This document shows, piece by piece, positions 8,852-18,052 of a stretch of DNA of 64,000 nucleotides. Positions within the stretch are counted from its first letter, which is position 1; each line of letters begins with the position of its first letter. The notes under the pieces were generated by a model. It ran no database searches and had not been told where the DNA came from. It saw only the letters and a program-made list of their open reading frames with translations. Position numbers and translations under genes: made by a program. The DNA is from Thiobacillus sp. 65-29 (GTDB lineage Bacteria > Pseudomonadota > Gammaproteobacteria > Burkholderiales > Thiobacillaceae), in NCBI GenBank assembly GCA_001899775.1, contig MKWN01000023.1:1-64000 (forward strand), written 5' to 3'.

Positions 8852-10147
8852 TCAGGCGCCGCGCTGCTCGAGCGGCACGAAGCTGCGCCGCGCGGCGCCG
8901 GTATACAGCTGGCGCGGGCGGCCGATGCGGTGCGCGGGATCGGACAGCATTTCATGCCACTGCGCGACCCAGCCGGCGGTGCGTGCCAGCGCGAACAGCG
9001 CGGTGAACATGCTGGTGGGGATCCCCATGGCACGGAAGATGATGCCCGAATAGAAATCGACGTTGGGATACAGCTTGCGCTCGATGAAGTATTCATCCTC
9101 GAGCGCGATGCGTTCCAGTTCCAGCGCGATCCTGAACTGCGGATCATCGCGCAGATCGAGTGCGTCGAGCACCTCGTAGCAGGTACGACGGATGATCGCG
9201 GCGCGCGGATCCACGTTCTTGTAGATCCGATGACCGAAACCCATCAATCTGAACGGGTCGGACTTGTCCTTCGCGCGGCGGATGAATTCGCCGATCTTCG
9301 AGACGTCGTCCATTTCTTCCAGCATGCGCAGTACCGCCTCGTTGGCGCCGCCGTGCAGCGGCCCCCACAGCGAAGCCATGCCGCTGGCGATGCAGGCATA
9401 GGGATTGGCGCCGCTCGACCCCGCCAGGCGCACGGTCGAGGTCGAGGCGTTCTGCTCGTGATCCGCATGCAGGATGAAGATGCGATCGAGCGCGCGCGCC
9501 AGGGCCGGATTGGGCTCATAGTCCTCGCACGGGGTCGCGAACATCATGTGCATGAAGTTCTCGGCGTAGGAGAGCCGGTTCTGCGGATAGACGAAGGGCT
9601 GCCCCTCGTTGAACTTGTAGGCCCAGGCCGCCACCGTCGGGATTTTCGCGATCAGCCGGTGGGCGACGCTTTCCCGGTGCTGCGGATTGAAATTGTCGAG
9701 ACCGGCGTGATAGAAGGCCGACATCGCACCGGTCACCCCGATCATCACCGCCATGGGATGCGCACTGCGGCGAAAGCCGCGGAACACGTTCTCCATCTGG
9801 TCGTGCAGCAGGGTGTGATGGCTGATCGACTCGACGAAAGCCTGTTTCTGCGTCGCGGTCGGCAGTTCGCCGTGCAGCAGCAGATAACAGACTTCCATGT
9901 AATCCGACTGATACGCCAGTTCCTCGATCGGATAGCCGCGGTAATACAGAAGGCCCTCGTCGCCATCGATGTAGGTGATCGCCGAGTTGCAGCTCGAGGT
10001 CGCGGTAAAGCCCGGATCGTGGGTGAAATAGCCATGCGCACCCAGCGGGCGGATGTCGATGACCGGCTTGCCGTAGGTGCCTTCCTCGACCGGCAATTCG
10101 ATCGGGGGGCTGCCGTCGCTGAAGGTGAGGGTGACGGTTTTCTTCAT
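8852..10147 (-). CDS. gltA: Citrate synthase
   Basis: A 431-residue type I (hexameric, Gram-negative) citrate synthase, the usual length. It condenses oxaloacetate and acetyl-CoA. The N-terminal small beta domain is present, as are [11 protein letters not shown] and the active-site block [15 protein letters not shown] with catalytic histidine; the catalytic Asp lies in the following DFYSG block. The start ATG overlaps the stop of sdhE (ATGA at 10144-10147), so both are probably translated in a coupled way. Confidence 0.98.
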   Translation of the reverse strand: MKKTVTLTFSDGSPPIELPVEEGTYGKPVIDIRPLGAHGYFTHDPGFTATSSCNSAITYIDGDEGLLYYRGYPIEELAYQSDYMEVCYLLLHGELPTATQKQAFVESISHHTLLHDQMENVFRGFRRSAHPMAVMIGVTGAMSAFYHAGLDNFNPQHRESVAHRLIAKIPTVAAWAYKFNEGQPFVYPQNRLSYAENFMHMMFATPCEDYEPNPALARALDRIFILHADHEQNASTSTVRLAGSSGANPYACIASGMASLWGPLHGGANEAVLRMLEEMDDVSKIGEFIRRAKDKSDPFRLMGFGHRIYKNVDPRAAIIRRTCYEVLDALDLRDDPQFRIALELERIALEDEYFIERKLYPNVDFYSGIIFRAMGIPTSMFTALFALARTAGWVAQWHEMLSDPAHRIGRPRQLYTGAARRSFVPLEQRGA

Positions 10148-10419
10148 TTTGCATCTCGAAAATATTGCAGGCCTTCAATGAGCCGAGCCAGCTCGACATC
10201 ACCCGCTGGCATACGGTCATGCAGCATGTCGACGATAGTCATGTCCGGCAGGGCCAGCAGCCGCTCGAACGCAGCTGTCGCCTCAGGACGAAGTGTAGCG
10301 CGGCGGGCCGCCCAAAAGCCACCCAGCAGCAGATCCAGCTCCAGCAAACCGCGGCGACAGCGCCAGGCGATGTGCTCGGCGTGGTGCAGCGCGATTTCCG
10401 TATCGGATGGGTCACACAC
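10144..10419 (-). CDS. sdhE: Succinate dehydrogenase flavinylation factor SdhE
   Basis: A 91-residue small helical protein of the SdhE/YgfY family, which assists covalent attachment of FAD to SdhA. The key RGxxE motif reads RRGLLELD near residue 22. It starts inside the end of sdhB (8-base overlap) and its stop overlaps the gltA start. This position, directly after sdhB, is the classical one and supports the call. Confidence 0.93.
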   Translation of the reverse strand: MCDPSDTEIALHHAEHIAWRCRRGLLELDLLLGGFWAARRATLRPEATAAFERLLALPDMTIVDMLHDRMPAGDVELARLIEGLQYFRDAK

Positions 10420-11107
10420 GCCGCTTCACCAGCAAGGCGCGGATGCGTCCGATCGCCGCGGCCGGATTCAGTCCCTTGGGACAGATGTCGACGCAGTTGA
10501 GGATGCCGCGGCAACGGTAGAGCCGATACGGGTCCTCCAGATGGTCGAGGCGCGCCGATGTCGCCTCGTCGCGACTGTCGGCAAGGAAGCGATACGCCTG
10601 CAGCAGGCCCGCCGGGCCGACGAAGGTTTCCGGGTTCCACCAGGACGAGGGACATGCCGTCGTGCAGCAACCGCACAGGATGCACTCGTACAGCCCGTCG
10701 AGCTGCGCCCGTTCCTGCGGGCTCTGCAAGCGCTCCACCTCCGGCTCGGGTTCATCGTTGACCAGCCACGGCTTGATCGAGCGGTACTGCCTGAAGAACG
10801 GCTCCATGTCCACGACGAGATCGCGGATCACCGGCAGCCCCGGCAGCGGGCGCACCTCCACCGGCTCCTTCAACTCACCGAGCGGCGTGATGCAGGCCAG
10901 CCTGTTCCTGCCGTTGACGTTGACCGCGTCCGATCCGCACACGCCCTCGCGGCACGACCGGCGCAGCGAGAGCGTCTCGTCCTGCGCCTTGATCGCGATG
11001 AGCGCGTCGAGCAGCATCTTGCCGGCGGGATCGATATCGAGCTCGACGTCCTGCATGAACGGGGGGTCGCCGGATTCGGGGTTGTAGCGGTAGAGGCGGA
11101 ATTTCAT
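10412..11107 (-). CDS. sdhB: Succinate dehydrogenase iron-sulfur subunit
   Basis: A 231-residue electron-transfer subunit with three cluster sites. The [2Fe-2S] ligands are in SCREGVCGSDAVNVNGRNRLAC, and the [4Fe-4S] and [3Fe-4S] ligands in CILCGCCTTACPS and CRGILNCVDICPKGLNP. It passes electrons from the FAD in SdhA to ubiquinone at SdhCD. The ATG at 11107 gives the family N-terminus (MKFRLYRYNP). Unusually, it is separated from sdhA by about 570 bases of repeat DNA, while all other genes of this operon overlap. It may therefore depend on read-through or on its own promoter. Confidence 0.97.
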   Translation of the reverse strand: MKFRLYRYNPESGDPPFMQDVELDIDPAGKMLLDALIAIKAQDETLSLRRSCREGVCGSDAVNVNGRNRLACITPLGELKEPVEVRPLPGLPVIRDLVVDMEPFFRQYRSIKPWLVNDEPEPEVERLQSPQERAQLDGLYECILCGCCTTACPSSWWNPETFVGPAGLLQAYRFLADSRDEATSARLDHLEDPYRLYRCRGILNCVDICPKGLNPAAAIGRIRALLVKRRV

Positions 11108-11149
11108 GCGGGCCTCCAGGATGCGGCCAGCTCTTGCGGCCACGCTACG

Positions 11150-11335
11150 GCTTCGCGTTTCGCCTGCGGGCGAGTCACTTTCTTTTGTGTGGCCAAAAGA
11201 AAGTAACCAAAGAAAAGGCCACCCCTGGCGTGTCGGCCTGCGGCTCCCCTGCGCTGCTCGCAGCCCGAGGCGGGGCTGGAACTCGCCCTGGCAGGCCACA
11301 CAAAACGTGGCCTGCTGCGGAGTTCGGACACCCAT
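11150..11335 (+). repeat. Structured repeat, copy L, between sdhA and sdhB
   Basis: About 185 bp with two strong hairpins. Hairpin 1 pairs ACTTTCTTTTG (11177-11187) with CAAAAGAAAGT (11194-11204). Hairpin 2 pairs GCAGGCCAC (11291-11299) with GTGGCCTGC (11307-11315) around the loop ACAAAAC. Shared blocks such as AACCAAAGAAA, AACTCGCCCTGGCA and TGCTGCGGAG also occur in copy R, in the opposite orientation. The frames through it are open by chance and resemble spurious translations I recall from many proteobacterial genomes. Confidence 0.85.
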
Positions 11336-11459
11336 CCCCTTTTTTCCTCGGGCTGCTGCGCTGCTCGGCGACACACAAGGGGCTCCCCTGCGCGCGCCCG
11401 GGGGTTGTCCCCCTTCAGCGCTGCCGATTTGGCGTGTGCGGACGCGGAACAAGCGGAAC

Positions 11460-11655
11460 CGTGTCCGAGCTCCGCAGCACGGGGCGTTTTGTGCCCCGTG
11501 CCAGGGCGAGTTGGTGGAGCGCCCGGCCGCGCGCGCCAAATCGGGGACCCGAAGGGCAGCGATGTGGGGTCGCCTTTCTTTGGTTCCTTTCTTTGGCGAG
11601 ACAAAGAAAGGAACTCGCCCAAAGGCGAAACAGGGCCTTCGCCCTGCGCAAACGA
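11460..11655 (-). repeat. Structured repeat, copy R, inverted relative to copy L
   Basis: The second copy of the element faces copy L. Hairpin 1 pairs TTCCTTTCTTTG (11584-11595) with CAAAGAAAGGAA (11602-11613). Hairpin 2 pairs GCACGGGGC (11477-11485) with GCCCCGTGC (11493-11501); on the minus strand its loop is again ACAAAAC. Stem bases differ from copy L but stay paired. About 125 bases separate the copies. I see no gene in 11108-11675. Confidence 0.85.
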
Positions 11656-11675
11656 CGGCCACGACACGATGCGCA

Positions 11676-13430
11676 TCAATACACCCTTTCCCCCGGCCGG
11701 ATCGACTCCACCGTCAGCGGTTTCAGCCGCACTGGTTTGGTGTCCACCTGGTCGCCTTCGCGCATGTACAGCGTATGCTTCAGCCAGTGCGCGTCGTCGC
11801 GTTGGGGGAAATCCTCGCGCGTGTGGGCACCCCGGCTTTCCGTGCGATCGAGCGCGGAAACCAGTGTGGCACGCGCCACGAGCAGAAGGTTTTCCAGCTC
11901 CAGCGCCTCGATGCGTGCGGTGTTGAACACGCGGCTGCGGTCGTCGAGCCCCGCCTGTGCCAGGCGCGCCGCGAGCCCGTCCAGTTCGGCGAGTCCCTCC
12001 CGCAGCATCGCATCGGTACGAAACACGCCACAATGTTTCTGCATGACGCGGCGCAGATCGGTGGTGATCGCCGCGACGCGCTCGCTGCCCTGGCGCTCCC
12101 AGCGCGCCAGCCGCGCGCGGCCGGCCTCTGCCGCATCTTCAGGGAGGGGACGCGGATACGGGTTGTCGCGCAAAGTTTCCAGCATGTGACGACCCGCGGC
12201 ACGGCCGAAGACGATGAGATCGAGCAGCGAGTTGCCGCCCAGGCGGTTGGCGCCGTGCACCGACACGCAGGCACACTCGCCGACGGCGTACAGGCCGGGC
12301 ACCGGCTCCTCGGGCCCGGAATGCACGGGGGCGACGACCTGTCCGTGCAGATTGGTGGGGATGCCGCCCATCATGTAGTGCGCGGTCGGCGCCACAGGAA
12401 TCGGCGCGCGCGCCGGATCGATCCCGGCGAAACGGATGGACAGCTCGCGGATGCCGGGAAGCTTCTGCGCGATCGCCGCTTCGCCGAGATGGTCGAGCTT
12501 GAGCTCGACATGATCGCCGTGTGCGCCGCAGCCGCGCCCCTCGGCGATCTCGATGGCGATCGCGCGCGCAACGACGTCGCGCCCCGCGAGATCCTGTACG
12601 TGTGGCGCATAGCGCTGCATGAAGCGCTCGCCGTGCCGGTTGAGCAGATAGCCGCCCTCACCGCGCGCACCTTCGGTGATAAGGCAGCCGACGCCGGCGA
12701 TACCGGTGGGATGGAACTGCCAGAATTCCATGTCCTGCAACGGCAGGCCCGCACGCAACACCATGCCGAGTCCGTCGCCGGTGTTGATGAGCGCGTTGCT
12801 GGTGTTGCCGAACACGCGCCCCGCCCCGCCGGTGGCGAGCAGCGTCACGCGCGCCTCGATGAGCAGCGGCTCGCCGGTCTCGATGTCGAGCGCGGTAATG
12901 CCGAGGCAATAGCCGGCGGCGTCGCGCACGAGATCGAGCGCGAAGTATTCGTCGAAGAACTGGGTGCGGTGCCTGATATTCTGCTGATACAGCGTGTGCA
13001 GCAAGGCATGCCCAGTACGGTCGGCCGCGGCGCAGGTGCGTGTCGCCTGCTCGCCGCCGAAATTTTTTGACTGGCCACCGAACGGGCGCTGGTAGATCCT
13101 GCCGTTTTCCAGCCGCGAGAACGGCAGGCCCATGTGCTCCAGTTCGTAGACCGCGCTCGCCGCCTCGCGACACATGAATTCGATGGCGTCCTGATCGCCC
13201 AGCCAGTCGCCGCCCTTGACGGTGTCGTACATGTGCCATTCCCAGCGGTCGTCGTCGACGTTGGCGAGCGCCGCGGTGATGCCGCCCTGCGCCGACACCG
13301 TATGCGAGCGGGTGGGAAAGACCTTGGACACCACCGCGACCTTGTAGTCGGAGCGCGCCAGTTCGAGCGCGGCGCGCAGGCCCGCGCCGCCGCCGCCGAC
13401 GATGAGGGCATCGAAACGCCGCCGGTTCAC
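11676..13430 (-). CDS. sdhA: Succinate dehydrogenase flavoprotein subunit
   Basis: A 584-residue flavoprotein, normal length, that oxidises succinate to fumarate. The dinucleotide fold is [14 protein letters not shown]. The FAD-attachment histidine is in [13 protein letters not shown], and the substrate site includes QFHPTG and EGARGEGG, with HYMMGGI nearby. I start it at the GTG at 13430, which overlaps the sdhD stop (GTGA) and gives the family N-terminus; the long open frame upstream is a shadow. Downstream, a repeat block separates it from sdhB. Confidence 0.97.
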   Translation of the reverse strand: MNRRRFDALIVGGGGAGLRAALELARSDYKVAVVSKVFPTRSHTVSAQGGITAALANVDDDRWEWHMYDTVKGGDWLGDQDAIEFMCREAASAVYELEHMGLPFSRLENGRIYQRPFGGQSKNFGGEQATRTCAAADRTGHALLHTLYQQNIRHRTQFFDEYFALDLVRDAAGYCLGITALDIETGEPLLIEARVTLLATGGAGRVFGNTSNALINTGDGLGMVLRAGLPLQDMEFWQFHPTGIAGVGCLITEGARGEGGYLLNRHGERFMQRYAPHVQDLAGRDVVARAIAIEIAEGRGCGAHGDHVELKLDHLGEAAIAQKLPGIRELSIRFAGIDPARAPIPVAPTAHYMMGGIPTNLHGQVVAPVHSGPEEPVPGLYAVGECACVSVHGANRLGGNSLLDLIVFGRAAGRHMLETLRDNPYPRPLPEDAAEAGRARLARWERQGSERVAAITTDLRRVMQKHCGVFRTDAMLREGLAELDGLAARLAQAGLDDRSRVFNTARIEALELENLLLVARATLVSALDRTESRGAHTREDFPQRDDAHWLKHTLYMREGDQVDTKPVRLKPLTVESIRPGERVY

Positions 13431-13771
13431 GGCAGGCTCCACAGTGTCGCCGCAAGCGCGGCGACACTGCCCGCCAGGGTGACGATGACAACCAGATACA
13501 GAATCAGGCGCACCAGGGTCGGCCGCACGTAGTCCATGAGCACGTCGCGTAGGCCAACCCACGCATGCAGCGCCAGCGCGGCCGCCGCGAGCACGCACGC
13601 GACCCGCATGGCCACCGGCTGAAACAGCGCGCGCCAGCCGACGAAATCGACCGGCAAGGCGAGCAGGATGCGCATACCCAGTACCGGCAAAGCGAGCGCA
13701 AGCACGACCGCGGTGGCGCGCTGCACCAGCCAGGTCCCGGTACCCGTATGCGAACCCGCGGCGATTTTCAT
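13427..13771 (-). CDS. sdhD: Succinate dehydrogenase membrane anchor SdhD
   Basis: A 114-residue membrane protein with three hydrophobic segments. With SdhC it anchors the complex and holds haem b and the quinone site. The block [15 protein letters not shown] has the family's HxxxGLRDxxxDY pattern with the haem-ligand histidine and the quinone-site Asp-Tyr. The ATG at 13771 overlaps the sdhC stop (ATGA); an in-frame ATG 15 bases upstream is also possible. Its stop overlaps the sdhA GTG. Confidence 0.93.
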   Translation of the reverse strand: MKIAAGSHTGTGTWLVQRATAVVLALALPVLGMRILLALPVDFVGWRALFQPVAMRVACVLAAAALALHAWVGLRDVLMDYVRPTLVRLILYLVVIVTLAGSVAALAATLWSLP

Positions 13772-14148
13772 CGGAGTAGTCTCCACGCCACGGCGAGCGT
13801 GACCATGGCGGAGACGACGAGCACCGCGATGCTGCTGCGCCGTGCGTCAGCGAGCGAGCTGCCCCAGTGCAGGTCCAGCGCGAGGTGGCGCAGCCCTGCG
13901 AAGAAATGATGCGCGAATGCCCAGGTCCAGCCGAGCAGTGCGAACTTGCCGAGCGGATGGCCAAACCAGCCGGCGGCCCGCTGGAAACCGCCCGCGTCCG
14001 CGAGCGAAACCGACAGCGCCGCCACGCCCATCGGCAGTGCCGCGAACAGGAGCACGCCGGACACGCGATGCAGCAGCGACACCCAGGCGGTGACCGGCAG
14101 GCGGATGCGCAGGGGATTGAAGTCGACGGGACGCGCAGCCGGTTTCAT
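13768..14148 (-). CDS. sdhC: Succinate dehydrogenase cytochrome b556 subunit
   Basis: A 126-residue membrane subunit with three transmembrane helices. The N-terminal [10 protein letters not shown] is the family signature around the quinone site, and [13 protein letters not shown] carries the haem-ligand histidine region. It is the first gene of the sdhCDAB group and lies 20 bases after maeB on the same strand, so the malic enzyme and succinate dehydrogenase may share a transcript. Confidence 0.94.
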   Translation of the reverse strand: MKPAARPVDFNPLRIRLPVTAWVSLLHRVSGVLLFAALPMGVAALSVSLADAGGFQRAAGWFGHPLGKFALLGWTWAFAHHFFAGLRHLALDLHWGSSLADARRSSIAVLVVSAMVTLAVAWRLLR

Positions 14149-14168
14149 GTCGGCACGTCGCAGCGGGT

Positions 14169-15389
14169 TCAGCGTCGCCGGGCAGCCTGCTTCGCCGCCC
14201 GTGCCACCGCCTGCGGCACGCGTTCCCGCAGGCGCGGATCGAAGGGCTTGGGCAGGATGTAGTCGGGGCCAAAGACCAGTTTCTTCAGTCCATAGGCCTT
14301 CAGGACCGATGCCGGCACCTTCTCGCGCGCCAGCCCCGCCAGCGCGTGCACGGCCGCGATCAGCATCTCCTGGGTGATCTGCCGCGCGCGCGCGTCGAGC
14401 GCGCCGCGAAAGATGAAGGGAAAGCCGAGTACGTTGTTGACCTGGTTGGGATAGTCCGAGCGGCCGGTCGCCATCACCAGATCACTGCGCGCGGCCTTCG
14501 CCTTCTCGGGCAGGATTTCCGGGTTGGGGTTGGCCAGCGCGAACACGATGGGTTTCTCGGCCATGGCCTTCACCATCGCCGGTGTGACGAGATTCGGGCC
14601 CGACACGCCGACGAACACGTCGGCACCGACCATCGCCTCCGCGAGCGTGCGCAGCCGCGTGCGGCGCGCGTAGGCTTTCTTGAAGGCATTGAGGCCGCTG
14701 CGTTCCTTGTGCACCACGCCTTGCGAGTCGACGAGCAGAATGTTGGATTTCTTCGCGCCCATCGCCACCAGAAGATTGAGCGAGGCGATGCCCGCGGCGC
14801 CGGCGCCGAGACAGACGATCTTCGCGGTCTCGAGCGACTTGCCCTGCACCTGGAGCGCGTTCAGCAGGCCCGCGCAGATGATGGTCGCCGTGCCGTGCTG
14901 GTCGTCATGGAATACCGGGATGTCGAGCTTCTTCTTCAGCGCCGCCTCGATCTCGAAACAGTGCGGTGCGGCGATGTCCTCCAGGTTGATGCCACCGAAG
15001 GTCGGCGCGATGGCTTCGACCACGCGGATGAATTCCGCCGGTGTCTTCGCCTCGACTTCGATGTCGTACACGTCGATGCCGGCGAACTGCTTGAACAGCA
15101 CCCCCTTGCCTTCCATCACGGGCTTGGCAGCGAGCGGGCCGCGATCGCCGAGACCGAGGATGGCGGTGCCGTCGGTGATTACCGCGACGAGATTGCCCTT
15201 GTTGGTGTAGTCATAAGCCTTCGCCGGATTCTTCGCGATTTCCAGCACCGGCTGCGCGACACCCGGCGTGTAGGCAAGGGAGAGATCCGTCTGCGTGGCG
15301 CAGGGCTTGGAGGAAACGACTTCGAGCTTGCCCGGTTTGGGCAGCCGGTGATAATCGAGGGCTTTTTTCTTGAGAGTGGCCTGGCTCAT
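14169..15389 (-). CDS. maeB: Malic enzyme, short form without phosphotransacetylase domain
   Basis: A 406-residue malic enzyme that converts malate to pyruvate and CO2. It contains the malate-binding and catalytic blocks [32 protein letters not shown] and the NAD(P) fold [15 protein letters not shown]. Many proteobacterial MaeB proteins are about 760 residues with a C-terminal phosphotransacetylase-like domain; that domain is absent here. Coenzyme preference cannot be decided by eye. It probably supplies pyruvate or NAD(P)H alongside the TCA genes that follow it. Confidence 0.93.
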   Translation of the reverse strand: MSQATLKKKALDYHRLPKPGKLEVVSSKPCATQTDLSLAYTPGVAQPVLEIAKNPAKAYDYTNKGNLVAVITDGTAILGLGDRGPLAAKPVMEGKGVLFKQFAGIDVYDIEVEAKTPAEFIRVVEAIAPTFGGINLEDIAAPHCFEIEAALKKKLDIPVFHDDQHGTATIICAGLLNALQVQGKSLETAKIVCLGAGAAGIASLNLLVAMGAKKSNILLVDSQGVVHKERSGLNAFKKAYARRTRLRTLAEAMVGADVFVGVSGPNLVTPAMVKAMAEKPIVFALANPNPEILPEKAKAARSDLVMATGRSDYPNQVNNVLGFPFIFRGALDARARQITQEMLIAAVHALAGLAREKVPASVLKAYGLKKLVFGPDYILPKPFDPRLRERVPQAVARAAKQAARRR

Positions 15390-15453
15390 GGAGAGACTGC
15401 GCGCGGATTGGACAAGCCGCCATTATCGCGGATTTGTCCGGGGTTGGCCCGCG

Positions 15454-16164
15454 TCAGTCCTTCCAGACCTTGAGCTGGGCGCGCAGGCGTGCGACGGCCT
15501 GCGAATGCAGCTGGCACACGCGCGATTCGGAGACACCCAGTACCGCGCCGATTTCCTTGAGGTTCATGTCCTGTTCGTAGTACATGCCCATCATGCTGCG
15601 CTCGCGTTCCGGCAGGTGATGGATCGCGGCGATGAGGCTCGCGCGGAAGCCCTCGTCTTCCAGCAGGGCGAGCGGATCGCTGCTGCCGTCGACCAGATAG
15701 CGTTCCAGGAAACTCGCGCTGTCCTCGTCGGAAAAATCCTCGTAGTACAGGAGTTGCGAGCATTTCACGTCGCCCAGCATCGCCTGGTACTGGGCGATCG
15801 GCAGGCCGAGTTCGGCGGAGATTTCCTGTTCGCTCGGCGACTTGCCGTGACGCTGTTCCAGGCGGCTGATCGCCGCCTCGATCTGGCGCGACTTCTGCCG
15901 CACGTGGCGCGGCAGCCAGTCGGCCTCGCGCAGTTCGTCGAGCATGGCCCCGCGGATGCGCTGCGTGGCATAGGATTCGAATTGTGCACCCTGCGTGCCG
16001 TCGAAGCGCGCCACGGCATCCATCAGCCCAATGAGTCCGACCTGGATCAGGTCATCGACTTCGACGCTGGCGGGCAGGCGCGCCATCATGTGATACGCGA
16101 TGCGCTTGACCAGTGGCGCATACTTGGTGATCTGTTCGTCCTGGGACGAAGGCTTACCAGCCAT
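15454..16164 (-). CDS. fliA: Flagellar RNA polymerase sigma factor (sigma-28)
   Basis: A 236-residue FliA-family sigma factor. Region 2 (YAPLVKRIAYHMMARLP to QRIRGAMLDELREADWLPR), region 3 and region 4 (ALPERERSMMGMYYEQ-like block, then LKEIGAVLGVSESRVCQLHSQA helix-turn-helix) are complete. It directs transcription of late flagellar and chemotaxis genes from GCCGATAA-type promoters, one of which lies at 4089-4115 in this window. It follows the FlhG-like gene by 129 bases, the normal place for fliA in flhA-flhF-flhG-fliA clusters. Confidence 0.96.
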   Translation of the reverse strand: MAGKPSSQDEQITKYAPLVKRIAYHMMARLPASVEVDDLIQVGLIGLMDAVARFDGTQGAQFESYATQRIRGAMLDELREADWLPRHVRQKSRQIEAAISRLEQRHGKSPSEQEISAELGLPIAQYQAMLGDVKCSQLLYYEDFSDEDSASFLERYLVDGSSDPLALLEDEGFRASLIAAIHHLPERERSMMGMYYEQDMNLKEIGAVLGVSESRVCQLHSQAVARLRAQLKVWKD

Positions 16165-16293
16165 GTTTCAGCTACTTCCCTTGTCATTGTTGGCGAGCGG
16201 CCCGAAACCGGCGCCGTCGCCAAGCAGCAAGCTGCTTCATGATTGTCGATCCTGCGAGGTATCGCCTCGCACCGTATGTCTCGTTTGTACGGA
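16165..16293. other. Gap between the flhG-like gene and fliA
   Basis: A 129-base non-coding stretch upstream of fliA on the minus strand. It could carry a separate fliA promoter, but I find no convincing sigma-70, sigma-54 or sigma-28 pair in it and no clear hairpin. Confidence 0.3.
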
Positions 16294-16938
16294 TCAACAA
16301 CGGGCACTCCGGCCCTTCTCCTCGCCGGCCATTCTAGCGGCAAGCGCGGCAAATGGCTCAACTTCCTCAGCAAAACACAAAACTTTACGCACGAAGGCGA
16401 TGTCGAGAAACCGGCTGCCTGCCTCCCGCAGGCGGCCGCAGGCGAACGCATCACCGATGAGACTCACCTTGCTGCCAGGCTGGCAAAGGGCGACGGTCTT
16501 CAGCAGGCGGAACGCCCGCTGCAATGCCCGGACTTCGGTTGGAGCATCGATGATCACATGATTCTCGGCTCCGGGCAGGGGCACCCATGCGTCGCAGGTG
16601 AAATCCGCGTCCAGCAGCACAGCGTCGTAGCGGGCGGCCACCGCGGCGATGCCTGCCGCATCCATCCGCAGACCGGGTGCGAGCCAGACGTCGCCGTGTG
16701 CCATCGCCAGCACGTTGAGCTGGCCCCGGGCCAGCTGCTGCGGCCCGTCGAAAAGGCTGTGCGCCGCTGTCGGTGCAGAATGGCGCGCGCCGGTCTCGAT
16801 GCGCAGCACGCGCCAGCCGTATCGATGCAAGGCCGCACCCAGCCGCTCGCCCGTCGTCGTTGCCAGGGAAAAACAGTGCAAGACGCAGGGCGTCTGGCCG
16901 GAGCGCCGCCGCAGCCCCGTTGCCTGGTCAGGCGGCAC
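16294..16938 (-). CDS. Degenerate FlhG/FleN-like protein lacking the P-loop
   Basis: A 214-residue protein in the place of flhG, between flhF and fliA. Residues 4-10 read DQATGLR, the DQAxxLR helix with which FlhG stimulates the FlhF GTPase. After it, where FlhG has the deviant Walker A (KGGxGKT), the sequence is HCFSLATTTGERLG, with no lysine or glycine-rich loop. A Walker-B-like strand remains (YDAVLLDADF, near residue 108), followed by weakly MinD-like sequence. I start it at GTG 16938, overlapping the flhF stop by 11 bases; no better start exists. It is shorter than FlhG (about 270-300). It probably cannot bind ATP or dimerise as FlhG does. A different, unrelated role is possible. Confidence 0.75.
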   Translation of the reverse strand: MPPDQATGLRRRSGQTPCVLHCFSLATTTGERLGAALHRYGWRVLRIETGARHSAPTAAHSLFDGPQQLARGQLNVLAMAHGDVWLAPGLRMDAAGIAAVAARYDAVLLDADFTCDAWVPLPGAENHVIIDAPTEVRALQRAFRLLKTVALCQPGSKVSLIGDAFACGRLREAGSRFLDIAFVRKVLCFAEEVEPFAALAARMAGEEKGRSARC

Positions 16939-18052
16939 GCGAGTCCCTTGCGGCGCGCTCGGCCTCGACGCCGGCAAACAGCGGCCAGTCGTCCGCGTCC
17001 AGCGTGTAGGGCGTGGCGAGTCGGGCGCCCTTGAGCGCGCGGTCGACGAGATAGGTCGCCTGGGGCAGGTGCAGATCTTCCGGCACCCGCTGGCCGGTGC
17101 AGACATATGCCAGCGGCAGGCGATGCCGGATCAGGCAATCCAGCGCCGCACCCGGTTGCGGCGTCTCGTCGAGCTTGGTGAGGACGCAGGCGGCCGCCCC
17201 CGTCCCGAAGCGGCTCACCGCCTGTTCCAGCGCCGCGCCCTGCAGGCCCGCGGCGATCACCGCGATGCGGCGCACGCCGAGCGCGTCGAGCGCCACCACG
17301 TCGCGCACGCGCGGATCCAGCGGCGCATGGCCGGCCGTGTCGATCAGCACCAGCTTCCTGGCGGCGAGCTGCGGCAACAGCGCCGTGAGTGTCGCCGCAT
17401 CCGGTGCGGCATGAACCGGAATGCCGAGCAGATCGGCATACACGGCAAGCTGCGCGCCAGCACCGACGCGCCAGGCATCCGCCGCAACCAGCGCAACGCC
17501 GGCGGCGCCGTGCACATCAACACCACGCGCGGCGAGCTTCGCGAGGGTCGTGGTCTTGCCCACACCGGTCGAACCGACCAGTGCCAGCACGCCACCCAGT
17601 GCGACCGGATCCGCGTTGCGCGGCAACACCGGCAGATTGCGAAGCAACACCTGGCGCAGCCAGCGCTGCGCGGCGTCGGCGTCCAGCCCGCGTGGCAGGC
17701 GTGCAGCGAGCGTGCGCGCCAGTGCACCACCGAAGCCCGCGGCGAACATTGTCTGCATCAGCGCCACCCGCACCGGGTCGCGCCGCCGCGCGCTGCCCCA
17801 GGCGAAGCCGGCAAGCTGGTTCTGCAACAGCCCACGCAGACGGTTCAACTCATGGAGAATGCGCGAGCTGCCCGGCAGTTCCGCCGCCTCGACCGGAGCG
17901 GGTGCCGCCAGTTCGCCATACGCGCTGGCGAGCAGTTCCACGCCCTGCGGGTGCGGTCGGGTCGACAGCACCACGGCATCGTCGCCAAGTTCGCGCCGCA
18001 CCCGCGCCAATCCCTCGCGCGCATTCGCCGCGACAAACATCCGCACGCTCAT
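16928..18052 (-). CDS. flhF: Flagellar SRP-family GTPase FlhF
   Basis: A 374-residue SRP-type GTPase that sets the place and number of polar flagella. The G1 loop is GSTGVGKTTT, G2 is in DAWRVG, G3 is DTAG and G4 is TKLD, all intact. The N-terminal basic region (MSVRMFVAANAREGL) and a divergent middle domain are as usual. The ATG overlaps the flhA stop (ATGA), and the 3' end overlaps the FlhG-like gene. FlhG normally both stimulates and restrains FlhF; here the partner has kept only the stimulating motif. Confidence 0.95.
   Translation of the reverse strand: MSVRMFVAANAREGLARVRRELGDDAVVLSTRPHPQGVELLASAYGELAAPAPVEAAELPGSSRILHELNRLRGLLQNQLAGFAWGSARRRDPVRVALMQTMFAAGFGGALARTLAARLPRGLDADAAQRWLRQVLLRNLPVLPRNADPVALGGVLALVGSTGVGKTTTLAKLAARGVDVHGAAGVALVAADAWRVGAGAQLAVYADLLGIPVHAAPDAATLTALLPQLAARKLVLIDTAGHAPLDPRVRDVVALDALGVRRIAVIAAGLQGAALEQAVSRFGTGAAACVLTKLDETPQPGAALDCLIRHRLPLAYVCTGQRVPEDLHLPQATYLVDRALKGARLATPYTLDADDWPLFAGVEAERAARDSRAA

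Noticed and set aside
8846-11206. A 786-residue plus-strand open frame opposite gltA, sdhE and sdhB
   Set aside because: It mirrors three certain genes, has no recognisable domain and runs into repeat DNA. Long antisense frames are common in G+C-rich sequence.
11134-12189. Open frames crossing the sdhA-sdhB repeats
   Set aside because: They run from repeat into sdhA antisense and change with repeat copies; the structure, not the peptide, is conserved.
10412-13430. Disruption of sdhA or sdhB by the repeat insertion
   Set aside because: Both frames are full-length with all cofactor motifs; only the gap between them is affected.
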